Shown here one piece after another: positions 57,151 to 64,000 of a DNA stretch of 64,000 bases. The number at the start of each line of letters is the position of its first letter. The stretch's first letter is position 1. Below the pieces are notes generated by a model. The model ran no database searches. It was not told where the DNA came from and saw nothing but the letters and a program-made list of their open reading frames with translations. A program made the translations under genes and the position numbers. The stretch comes from Gammaproteobacteria bacterium (GTDB lineage: Bacteria > Pseudomonadota > Gammaproteobacteria > CAJXQU01): NCBI GenBank assembly GCA_026984775.1, contig JALSRM010000043.1, positions 99,374-163,373 on the forward strand. Reading direction: 5' to 3'.

Positions 57151-58554
57151 ATGGATCAGGGTTATCTTTTCAATCCGGAGCTTATCAGACGCTACGATAA
57201 GGCAGGCCCGCGTTATACCTCCTACCCCACGGCGGTTCAGTTTCATCAAAAATTCGGTGCCGCGCAATATGTGGAACATGCAAGATTGTCCAATGAAGAT
57301 CCGATCCCGCAGCCTCTGTCGCTTTATATTCATTTGCCTTTCTGTGCCACAGTTTGTTTCTATTGTGGTTGCAATAAAATCATCACTAACAACCGCAAGC
57401 GTGCCGTACCTTATCTGGAACGACTGCATCGTGAGATTGCTCTGCATGCCGAACTCTATGACAGTGACCGTGTTGTCGACCAACTCCATTGGGGAGGAGG
57501 AACACCAACGTTCATCTCTCTGGATCAGATGCAGGCGCTGATGTCCGAGATCGCAAAGCATTTCAATCTGCGCGAGGATGACAAGGGCGAATATTCCATC
57601 GAACTGGATCCACGTGAGGTCACGGAAGAAACATTGGGTGTCTTGCGCGAACTGGGGTTCAACCGTATCAGCTTGGGCGTGCAGGATCTCAACGAAAAAG
57701 TGCAAAGGGCTGTCAACCGGATCCAGCCTATGGAGAAAACCGAAGCTGCCTTGGACCAGGCTCGAAAGGAGGGCTTTCACTCCATTAGCATGGATCTCAT
57801 CTACGGCCTGCCAAGGCAGACAGTCGAGTCCTTCAGCAGAACGCTGAATGAAGTGATCCGCATGTCCCCGGATCGCGTCGCGATCTATAACTACGCCCAT
57901 ATGCCTTCTATGTTTAAGGTTCAGCGGCAAATAAATGAAGCGGAACTGCCATCAGCCAGTGAAAAGCTCGAGATCCTGCGCCATGCCGTCGATCGCATGA
58001 CGGAAGCAGGGTACGTGTATATCGGTATGGACCATTTTGCCAAACCAGACGACGAGCTCACACGTGCTCAGCAAAATGGAACTCTCTACCGTAACTTCCA
58101 AGGGTACTCGACACATTCAGGTTGTGACCTGGTGGCCATGGGGGTTTCCTCGATCAGCAAGGTGGGTTTTACCTACTGTCAGAATCACAAAGATATCGAC
58201 AGTTATTTCAAATCCATCGATGAGGGTGAGTTGCCCGTTTTCAGAGGTATAGAACTGAGCTTCGATGATGTGCTTCGGCGAGAGGTCATTACACAGCTGA
58301 TCTGTAACTTTGTGCTGGATAAATCAAGGATAGTCGATCGTTATCTCAAGTATATGGAGGTTACTTTCGATGATTACTTTGCCGATGAGTTGGAACAGTT
58401 GAACATCATGCAGGGCGATGGCCTGCTGAAGTTGAATGATGATTCGATCGAAATTCTGCCAGCCGGCCGGCTTCTGATCCGGAACATTTGCGCGGTGTTT
58501 GATGTCTATAACAATGAAAGCATGAAATCCCCCCGATTCTCCCGCATGGTCTGA
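57151..58554 (+). CDS. hemN: Oxygen-independent coproporphyrinogen III dehydrogenase
   Basis: HemN is a radical-SAM enzyme that decarboxylates coproporphyrinogen III during haem synthesis without oxygen. The 467-residue product carries the cluster motif CATVCFYCGC (Cys-x3-Cys-x2-Cys-x-Cys, about 62-71). It also has the N-terminal GPRYTSYPTA, WGGGTPTF and IYNYAHMPSMFK segments typical of genuine HemN rather than HemW. An FNR box and -10 element upstream predict anaerobic induction. Confidence 0.96.
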   Translation: MDQGYLFNPELIRRYDKAGPRYTSYPTAVQFHQKFGAAQYVEHARLSNEDPIPQPLSLYIHLPFCATVCFYCGCNKIITNNRKRAVPYLERLHREIALHAELYDSDRVVDQLHWGGGTPTFISLDQMQALMSEIAKHFNLREDDKGEYSIELDPREVTEETLGVLRELGFNRISLGVQDLNEKVQRAVNRIQPMEKTEAALDQARKEGFHSISMDLIYGLPRQTVESFSRTLNEVIRMSPDRVAIYNYAHMPSMFKVQRQINEAELPSASEKLEILRHAVDRMTEAGYVYIGMDHFAKPDDELTRAQQNGTLYRNFQGYSTHSGCDLVAMGVSSISKVGFTYCQNHKDIDSYFKSIDEGELPVFRGIELSFDDVLRREVITQLICNFVLDKSRIVDRYLKYMEVTFDDYFADELEQLNIMQGDGLLKLNDDSIEILPAGRLLIRNICAVFDVYNNESMKSPRFSRMV

Positions 58555-58751
58555 TTAATCCTTCTGCCCCTGATGGATCCGGTCAGGTAGCTTGGTCTTT
58601 CCCTTGCTCAATTCCCAATCTTTCAAACAAGAGTTTCCCACGATGCTGGAAGGGTAAAAACGGATGTTGTGAGTGGCAGCCGGACAAATCAATCACTTAT
58701 CAGATCATTAGTACCGCTTCTATCAACCTGCTTATGTAAAATTTTTAAAAA

Positions 58752-58767
58752 ACACAAGATATATGTT
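58752..58767. promoter_or_regulatory. Upstream NrdR-type box
   Basis: ACACAAGATATATGTT resembles the NrdR box ACACwATATATwGTGT, with a degraded right half. It starts exactly 31 bases before the second, better box, about three helical turns, as expected for a cooperative NrdR pair. Confidence 0.65.
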
Positions 58768-58782
58768 GATCACAAAACTAAA

Positions 58783-58798
58783 ACACAATATATTGTGC
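58783..58798. promoter_or_regulatory. Downstream NrdR-type box
   Basis: ACACAATATATTGTGC matches the NrdR consensus in all but the last base. It lies 92 bases before the nrdJa start codon. NrdR represses ribonucleotide reductase genes in response to dATP and ATP. Confidence 0.85.
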
Positions 58799-58889
58799 CA
58801 CGTTCCTTTTGGCATGGCATGTTCGAAAACTGCTGTTCAGCAGTGTTGTGTCAGCCTATACTAATAAAATGAAGTGGGAGAAAAATAGT

Positions 58890-61043
58890 ATGAACTCAGC
58901 ATCTGTGGCTATCGTGCCTGAAGAGGGGAAAGGCATAGAACTACAGCCTGCCTCGCTTGATATATGGGATAAAAAGTATCGTCTCAAAGCCAAGGACGGA
59001 ACCCCTGTGGATGAGGATATCGATGCGACTTATCAGCGTGTCGCCAAGGCACTTTCCGAAGTAGAAGCTACACCGGAAAAACAGGACTTCTGGTACAAGA
59101 AGTTTCTCTGGGCGTTACGTAACGGTGCCATCCCGGCCGGACGTATAACTTCCAATGCCGGTGCACAGGAGTACAAACCGGCAACATCGACTATCAATTG
59201 CACTGTATCCGGCGTAATTCACGATTCAATGGATGACATTCTGAACAAGGTTCATGAAGCAGGTCTGACTCTCAAGGCTGGCTGTGGTATCGGGTATGAA
59301 TTTTCTACTCTGCGTCCAAAGGGTGCCTATGTTTCCGGTGCCGGTGCATATACCTCTGGACCACTTTCCTTCATGGATATATTCGATAAGATGTGTTTTA
59401 CCGTTTCCTCTGCAGGCGGACGCCGTGGTGCTCAGATGGCGACCTTCGATGTAGGGCACCCGGATGTGCTCGATTTTATCCGGGCAAAGCGGGAAGATGG
59501 CCGTTTACGTCAGTTCAACCTGTCATTACTGATCACCGATGAGTTCATGCAGGCGGTAAAGGATGATGATCAGTGGAAACTGGCCTTTCCACTTAATGAA
59601 AAGGAAGTGGAGCTGGAAAATATCGATCTGCATGACAATGAAAAAGTCATCTGGCGGGAATGGCCGACACATGACGGCTATATCGTTGATGACACGGGCA
59701 AGGTGGCTTGTAAAATCTACAAGACGTTGCCCGCACGACGGCTGTGGGATGCGATTATGTCATCCACTTATGATTATGCGGAACCCGGTTTCATTCTCAT
59801 CGACAAATACAACGAGATGAATAACAACTGGTTCTGTGAAAATATCCGAGCAACCAATCCTTGTGGCGAGCAGGGTTTGCCACCATACGGTGCCTGCCTG
59901 CTCGGTTCGGTCAACCTCACCATGTTTGTCAGAAACCCGTTCACCGAAGAGGCCAAATTTGACTGGGAGATGTTTCATTCTGTGGTGCGTGTCTTTACCC
60001 GTATGCTGGACAACGTGGTCGAAATCAATGGTCTGCCATTGGAAAAACAACGCGACGAAATCATGCGTAAACGCCGGCATGGTATGGGCTTTCTCGGTCT
60101 TGGATCGACGTTGACCATGCTCAAGCAGAAATATGGCAGTCCTGAATCGATCGAATTTACGGAGAAGGTCAGCCGCGAGTTGGCCATGGCAGGCTGGGAA
60201 GAAGCATTGGCACTGGCAGAGGAGAAGGGGCCGGCACCGATCATGGAAGAAGAGTTCGAAGTCTCCGGCGAGATGCTGCGTCATCGACCGGAAATGGCCG
60301 CAGACGGCTACAGGGTAGGCGACAGAGTCAAGGGCAAGGTGCTGCATGCGAAATACAGTCGTTATATGCAGCAGATTGCGAATGAAGATCCAGAGCTGGT
60401 GGAAAAGCTGGCGGAGATTGGTGCCCGCTTCACTCATCACAGTTCGATTGCACCCACCGGTACGATCTCCTTGTCACTGGCCAATAATGCAAGTAACGGA
60501 ATCGAACCCAGCTTTGCCCATCACTATTCACGAAATGTCATTCGTGAGGGCAAGAAAACCAAGGAGAAAGTGGATGTCTATTCCTATGAATTACTGGCCT
60601 ACCGTACACTGGTGAATCCTGATGCTATGCCTTTTTCGGAAAACCCTGAGGAGCAGTTGCCGGATTACTTCATCAGTGCCGATTCGGTAACACCAAAACA
60701 ACATGTGGACATCCAAGCGGCATCGCAAAAGTGGATTGATTCCTCAATTTCGAAAACGGCCAATGTTCCCACCGATTTTCCGTTCGAGGATTTTAAGGAC
60801 ATTTACGAATATGCGTATGACAAGGGTTTGAAAGGATGCACTACCTTCCGTTTCAATCCGGAAGTATTCCAGGGTGTACTGGTGAAAGAAGAAGATCTTG
60901 AAAATACCACGTATCGGTTCTCGCTGGAGAATGGTGAAGTGATTGAGGTCAAGGGGAATGAAGAGATTGAATATGACGGCGAAGTCCATACTGCCGCCAA
61001 TCTGTTCGATGCACTCAAAGAAGGTTATTACGGTAAATTCTGA
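58890..61043 (+). CDS. nrdJ: Adenosylcobalamin-dependent ribonucleotide reductase, catalytic subunit NrdJa
   Basis: Class II reductase makes deoxyribonucleotides with a B12 radical and works with or without oxygen. The 717-residue product contains NCTVSGVIHDSM, GCGIGYEFSTLRP, the active-site NPCGEQGLPPYGACLLGSVN and APTGTISLSLANNASNGIEP. The C-terminal zinc-ribbon and shuttling cysteines are not here but in the next gene, as in the Pseudomonas nrdJa/nrdJb split. ATG 58890 follows GGGAG; earlier in-frame ATGs at 58809 and 58869 are less well placed. It overlaps nrdJb by one base. Confidence 0.94.
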   Translation: MNSASVAIVPEEGKGIELQPASLDIWDKKYRLKAKDGTPVDEDIDATYQRVAKALSEVEATPEKQDFWYKKFLWALRNGAIPAGRITSNAGAQEYKPATSTINCTVSGVIHDSMDDILNKVHEAGLTLKAGCGIGYEFSTLRPKGAYVSGAGAYTSGPLSFMDIFDKMCFTVSSAGGRRGAQMATFDVGHPDVLDFIRAKREDGRLRQFNLSLLITDEFMQAVKDDDQWKLAFPLNEKEVELENIDLHDNEKVIWREWPTHDGYIVDDTGKVACKIYKTLPARRLWDAIMSSTYDYAEPGFILIDKYNEMNNNWFCENIRATNPCGEQGLPPYGACLLGSVNLTMFVRNPFTEEAKFDWEMFHSVVRVFTRMLDNVVEINGLPLEKQRDEIMRKRRHGMGFLGLGSTLTMLKQKYGSPESIEFTEKVSRELAMAGWEEALALAEEKGPAPIMEEEFEVSGEMLRHRPEMAADGYRVGDRVKGKVLHAKYSRYMQQIANEDPELVEKLAEIGARFTHHSSIAPTGTISLSLANNASNGIEPSFAHHYSRNVIREGKKTKEKVDVYSYELLAYRTLVNPDAMPFSENPEEQLPDYFISADSVTPKQHVDIQAASQKWIDSSISKTANVPTDFPFEDFKDIYEYAYDKGLKGCTTFRFNPEVFQGVLVKEEDLENTTYRFSLENGEVIEVKGNEEIEYDGEVHTAANLFDALKEGYYGKF

Positions 61044-61726
61044 TGGCGATTAAAATTGACAAAAAAATAGTGGGTTACAGTGTCGTAAAAGATGAGGAAC
61101 CCGTTCAGGAAAATACAGTTTCTGAGGCAGAAGACAACGTCGTGCATATGCACGAGAAAGTGGAACGTCCGGAAATGCTGCTGGGTTCCACCTATAAAAT
61201 CAAGACGCCTCTGAGCGAACATGCGCTTTACATTACGGTGAATGACATCATCCTCAACGAAGGTACAGAGCATGAATTACGGCGGCCGTTTGAAGTGTTC
61301 ATCAATTCCAAAAGTATGGATCATTTTCAATGGATCGTCGCGCTGACACGCATTATTTCGGCAGTTTTTAGAAAGGGAGGGGATGTGACTTTTCTGGTTG
61401 AAGAGCTGCGATCCGTTTTCGACCCCAGTGGTGGCTATTTCAAAAAAGGGGGTAAATATATGCCTTCCCTGGTTGCCGAGATTGGGGACGTACTCGAAAA
61501 CCACATGCGCATGATTGGGCTGATCAAGGAAAAGGGACCCGACAAACATCAGCAGAAATTGATTGAAGAAAAAAAGGCAGAACTGGAGCGGAAAAAGGCA
61601 CAGGGAAATGGAGAAGGAGAGTTCCCTCCCAGCGCATCATTGTGCACGAAGTGTCAGACCAAGGCCATGATTCAGATGGACAACTGTCTGACTTGTCTGA
61701 ACTGTGGTGAGTCAAAATGCGGTTGA
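61043..61726 (+). CDS. Ribonucleotide reductase accessory subunit NrdJb (TSCPD domain, C-terminal cysteines)
   Basis: The 227-residue product supplies the C-terminal part of class II reductase as a separate chain. It has a TSCPD-like domain (about 50-160, ALYITVNDI, RRPFEVFINSK, ALTRIISAVFRKGGD). A charged helix leads to a cysteine-rich tail with CTKCQTKA and CLTCLNCGESKCG, suited to zinc binding and disulfide relay to the active site. Its ATG overlaps the nrdJa stop (TGATG). A tiny membrane-protein frame overlaps its end. Confidence 0.88.
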   Translation: MAIKIDKKIVGYSVVKDEEPVQENTVSEAEDNVVHMHEKVERPEMLLGSTYKIKTPLSEHALYITVNDIILNEGTEHELRRPFEVFINSKSMDHFQWIVALTRIISAVFRKGGDVTFLVEELRSVFDPSGGYFKKGGKYMPSLVAEIGDVLENHMRMIGLIKEKGPDKHQQKLIEEKKAELERKKAQGNGEGEFPPSASLCTKCQTKAMIQMDNCLTCLNCGESKCG

Positions 61727-61854
61727 TCCTGTTCGGAACTCTTCTACTGGTTGTGGGTGTTGTCTTTTTTTCGTTCAATCAGATAGAAAACAAGGGGCAG
61801 ATTTCTGATCAAGGCCAGGAACATGCTCTTATTGAAGAAATGGAAGGTTACTGA
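61717..61854 (+). CDS. Small 45-residue membrane protein downstream of nrdJb
   Basis: The frame starts with ATG 61717, ten bases inside the end of nrdJb, after GGTGAG. The product has an N-terminal hydrophobic helix (about 3-20) followed by a polar, acidic tail (IEEMEGY), giving a single-pass topology. The overlap suggests coupled translation with the reductase genes. It is too short for family assignment. A comparative check for the same overlap in relatives would decide whether it is real. Confidence 0.55.
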   Translation: MRLILFGTLLLVVGVVFFSFNQIENKGQISDQGQEHALIEEMEGY

Positions 61855-61869
61855 ACGATAGTCTAGACT

Positions 61870-61901
61870 TACCAATAGCTGCGTTTGCCGCAGAATTGGT
61901 A
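61870..61901 (+). other. Imperfect hairpin after the nrdJ operon
   Basis: TACCAAT and ATTGGTA enclose an inner CTGCG/CGCAG stem with a small internal loop. It lies 15 bases past the last small frame. No T-run follows, so it is probably an RNA-end stabilising or weak terminating element. The rest of the gap to 62077 shows nothing coding. Confidence 0.45.
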
Positions 61902-62077
61902 TTGCCGTAGCCAGCAATAACAACGACGGGACACTGCGTTCTGGCGCACATATCGCACACTATCCAGTCTGTTATGCTAATTCTCTGATACCGGGTACTG
62001 ATTTCTTTGGTTTGACCGGACTCCCATTATGATCTAGATCTGGATGACTATGATAAAGGGGAGAAATCCTGCTTGCC

Positions 62078-62290
62078 ATGAAGAGAAACCTGCCACCTGA
62101 AGAACAGCATTTACAGAGGGTCAGGGTCTACAAGAATTCAACCCATGACTGGGATCGGTTACAGGTTCCTGCTGTCTTTTTTGATCCCTTCGCGCACCTT
62201 GGTTCAGGAGGCGATGTACGAGCTGTACCGAATGTGGAACAGGCTTACAAGGCTCGGCGGCGGGTAGTCAGTTTTTTCGTTCAAAACTGA
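62078..62290 (+). CDS. Small hypothetical protein
   Basis: The 70-residue product is soluble and basic, with a central segment FFDPFAHLGSGGDVRAVPN and a basic C-terminal part (KARRRVVSFF). A GGGGAG lies about 15 bases before the ATG, a little far for an ideal ribosome-binding site. No family is recognised. Balanced composition and the absence of a better frame on the opposite strand argue mildly that it is real. Confidence 0.45.
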   Translation: MKRNLPPEEQHLQRVRVYKNSTHDWDRLQVPAVFFDPFAHLGSGGDVRAVPNVEQAYKARRRVVSFFVQN

Positions 62291-62316
62291 TGCGAAGCTG
62301 TTTTCGTCTTTTGTTC

Positions 62317-62348
62317 CAGGTCTGATGCTTGATATGCTGTCAGACCTG
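62317..62348 (+). terminator. Hairpin after the 70-residue protein gene
   Basis: CAGGTCTGA and TCAGACCTG form a perfect nine-base-pair stem with a 14-base loop. The downstream sequence is AATTAGAG rather than a T-run, so termination is plausible but not strong. Confidence 0.4.
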
Positions 62349-62392
62349 AATTAGAGGTACTCTTTCAGGCAGGTTGTATATAATACCTGTGC

Positions 62393-64000
62393 ATGAATAC
62401 TTCTCTTAAAATTCTTTACCTGACAAGTACCTTGTGTTCTCTTTTTCTAATTTTCATTGCCACGGGTCTGTTGTCACACGAGCCATGCAGGACTTTTTCA
62501 GATGGACTGAAAGTTTGTGCTGCCAGTGATATGGCAAGGATAACAAAAGCAGGAGAGATTCATTTTGAAGATAAAGCCCTCGATCTCTCTGCCGGAGGGA
62601 TCAGACTGGATGCGGCAAGAAATGAAACTGTCAGTTTTCAGCTTTTGCTGATGCGGGGTGAGGTCAGTGCGCCAAACAGGGTTATGATCCATGTTGATGA
62701 TCTGATCGCTCCAGATCAACGGATTAAATCTGATCAGACTATCCGTCTGTTCATGGCTTACTATCATTGGGTTGAGCCAGGTGGGTATGATTGGGGTCCG
62801 AAAAGTAAAGTCTTGCCTTGGCCAGATTTCTATCCTGATGCATTGATCCCGCTAAATATGGTTTGTGGCGATCAGGTAACACCGATTCTTGATTCATTCC
62901 CGGTTCCGAAAGACAAACGTGAAAATCAGTCGATTTGGGTCGATATTTTCATCCCACCCAATGCAGAACCAGGTGTATACCAATCATCGATCAGAATTCA
63001 GTCGGGCGATGTGAACAACACGATTCCTCTCAAGATAAAGATCTGGGATGCCACGCTTCCTGATCAACCTTCGATTGAAGCAGTGGGAGAGTTGTACGAC
63101 AGTTATAAGCTTGAAGGCGTTGGTACGAATCTCTCCGATCGGAAATGGGTTCGTATGGCACATTGTTATCAACAGATGGCACATCGGCATCGTATGGTGT
63201 TCATCGAACGGCTCTCACTAGAGCCTGATCAAGATTGGAAAGATTACAATAAAATTTATTCGCCCATCCTTAATGGGCATCTCTTTTCTTTTGATCAGGG
63301 ATATACCGGGCCTGGAATGAATCAGCCAGTTTCTATCTGGCGTACGCCCTGGGGGCAAGTGTTCAATGCCCGGATAAAAGCTCCTTTGAGTGATCAGCAA
63401 ATCAGGGACTATGAACACATGGCCAGAAGCTGGCAGGAAAATGTGGATCAGAACCAATGGCATCAAACCGATTTCTTCGCCTATATCTTTGACGAAGTCG
63501 ATGGCGCAACCGATGAAGATGAACTGGGAGATGTGGAACCCGACTACATCCGTATGGTGCATGCGCAGATGGATCGGGTACAGAAGGCCATCGACCAGGG
63601 AGCTGGAAATCAAACCATTGATCTGATCTGGACCAGCCATACGGATCCGGCGGTATGGGATGGGATTCCCGGCGAGGATCTCAAAGGCATCATTCGGCTA
63701 TGGTCACCAAGCGCCAATGTTGCCAATGTGGATTACCTGACTGAACGCAAAAAGGAGGGAGGCAAAATCTGGTTCTATCATAGCGGCCATCCAGCCATTG
63801 GTATTCATAGCATCAACGCTTCGGGTATCGAGATGCGAACCTGGGGTGTGGTGACTGCAAAATACCATTTCGATGGTCATTTTATGTGGGCAATCAATTT
63901 GTCTGATCCGGAAAAACCCTACCACTTTCCTTCCTACAAAAGGCAGGATGACCGTTTTGGAAATGGAACCATGGTCTATCCAGGTTACAAATTGGATACC
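62393..64000 (+). CDS. Secreted DUF4091 (glycoside hydrolase-like) protein, truncated at the window edge
   Basis: The frame opens at ATG 62393 and stays open for 536 codons to the right edge. A hydrophobic N-terminal segment (about 5-26) is a signal peptide or anchor. A beta-sandwich-like domain (about 50-225) has the run RNETVSFQLLLMRG. A barrel-like region follows, with FAYIFDEVDGATDEDE (adjacent acidic residues), IDLIWTSHTDPAVWDG and a later IWFYHSGHP. This layout fits DUF4091 proteins, related to GH123-type hydrolases, so carbohydrate binding or cleavage outside the cell is suggested. A TATAAT at 62379-62384 may be its -10 element. Confidence 0.7.
   Translation, partial: MNTSLKILYLTSTLCSLFLIFIATGLLSHEPCRTFSDGLKVCAASDMARITKAGEIHFEDKALDLSAGGIRLDAARNETVSFQLLLMRGEVSAPNRVMIHVDDLIAPDQRIKSDQTIRLFMAYYHWVEPGGYDWGPKSKVLPWPDFYPDALIPLNMVCGDQVTPILDSFPVPKDKRENQSIWVDIFIPPNAEPGVYQSSIRIQSGDVNNTIPLKIKIWDATLPDQPSIEAVGELYDSYKLEGVGTNLSDRKWVRMAHCYQQMAHRHRMVFIERLSLEPDQDWKDYNKIYSPILNGHLFSFDQGYTGPGMNQPVSIWRTPWGQVFNARIKAPLSDQQIRDYEHMARSWQENVDQNQWHQTDFFAYIFDEVDGATDEDELGDVEPDYIRMVHAQMDRVQKAIDQGAGNQTIDLIWTSHTDPAVWDGIPGEDLKGIIRLWSPSANVANVDYLTERKKEGGKIWFYHSGHPAIGIHSINASGIEMRTWGVVTAKYHFDGHFMWAINLSDPEKPYHFPSYKRQDDRFGNGTMVYPGYKLDT

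Larger units (their letters stand above)
58555..58889 (+). other. Intergenic control region between hemN and nrdJa
   Basis: This 335-base gap contains no convincing gene. A short frame at 58669-58872 crosses the NrdR boxes and lacks coding character. The proximal half holds only a weak CCTGA/TCAGG dyad. The distal half (58735-58800) is A/T-rich and carries two NrdR-like boxes, so it should contain the nrdJ promoter. Confidence 0.6.

Noticed and set aside
58669..58872. 67-codon frame upstream of nrdJa
   Set aside because: It runs through both NrdR boxes and into the nrdJa leader. The composition is not protein-like, so a control region is the better reading.
62029..62042. Second copy of the ten bases GATCTAGATC, resembling the box before the cox operon
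   Set aside because: The right half reads ATCTG instead of ATCAA, so it is not an FNR site. The decamer is a self-complementary sequence that can recur by chance.
1..64000. CRISPR arrays, insertion sequences, prophage, tRNA and rRNA genes
   Set aside because: No spaced direct repeats, transposase, integrase, cloverleaf or ribosomal RNA segments were seen in any intergenic gap; the gaps are short and mostly explained by terminators or promoters.

Overview
The window is chromosomal DNA of moderate GC from a free-living or symbiotic gammaproteobacterium. The support is gene content and order: cmoB, rppH next to a HAD-IB hydrolase, rnfD-G-E with nth on the same strand, tamA-tamB, an aa3 oxidase cluster laid out much as in Pseudomonas, flavodoxin-type ispG, and split class II ribonucleotide reductase genes (nrdJa/nrdJb). 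An orphan formaldehyde-activating enzyme (fae), many c-type cytochromes and a large Nfn-like flavoprotein suggest a respiratory chemotroph, possibly with C1 or sulfur metabolism. The species cannot be named from the sequence. No rRNA, tRNA, insertion sequence, prophage or CRISPR array was seen; nearly all of the window is coding.

Layout. 1-4.0 kb: envelope genes (an OmpA-like protein with a short membrane partner), a HerA-like ATPase and a secreted trypsin-like protease. 4.1-8.9 kb: a 1238-residue iron-sulfur flavoprotein and a membrane-anchored dihaem cytochrome c. 8.9-10.1 kb: PBP4-type DacB. 10.3-18.0 kb: a cytochrome c oxidase operon (DUF2244, coxB with fused cytochrome c, coxA, a 42-residue small protein, ctaG, coxC, DUF2909, SURF1, a Cys-x3-Cys assembly factor, ctaB). 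The haem A synthase gene ctaA and a sco gene, common in such clusters, are absent. A divergent haem-copper-oxidase-like subunit I lies beside it. 19.7-25.7 kb: fae, sixA, metY, a Sel1-repeat protein, a chalcone-isomerase-fold protein, a TMEM143/DUF3754 protein and a glycine-zipper lipoprotein.

25.9-33.9 kb is a TCA block: sucA-sucB-lpdA on the minus strand, divergent from gltA and mdh. 34-38.5 kb: HAD-IB, rppH, two small secreted proteins, cmoB, DUF3025 and a small membrane protein. 38.5-42.9 kb: a secreted VCBS/FG-GAP-like repeat protein, a ribosome-hibernation-factor/sigma-factor fusion, and nth. 42.9-50.9 kb: tamB, tamA, rnfE, rnfG, rnfD, all minus strand and tightly packed. 50.9-57.1 kb: ispG, a LysM-FecR protein and a CHASE2-PAS-GGDEF-EAL-REC protein, translationally coupled. 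57.1-61.9 kb: anaerobic hemN behind an FNR-type box, then nrdJa-nrdJb behind two NrdR-type boxes. The right edge holds a truncated secreted DUF4091-like protein.

The unifying theme is respiration under changing oxygen: an aa3 oxidase with a near-FNR box, oxygen-independent hemN with a well-placed FNR box, oxygen-independent nrdJ under NrdR, and Rnf subunits. The least ordinary item is the HPF/RaiA-sigma fusion at 41.0-42.1 kb. Next are the Nfn-like fusion, the CuB-ligand-deficient oxidase homologue and the LysM-FecR/CHASE2 signalling pair.
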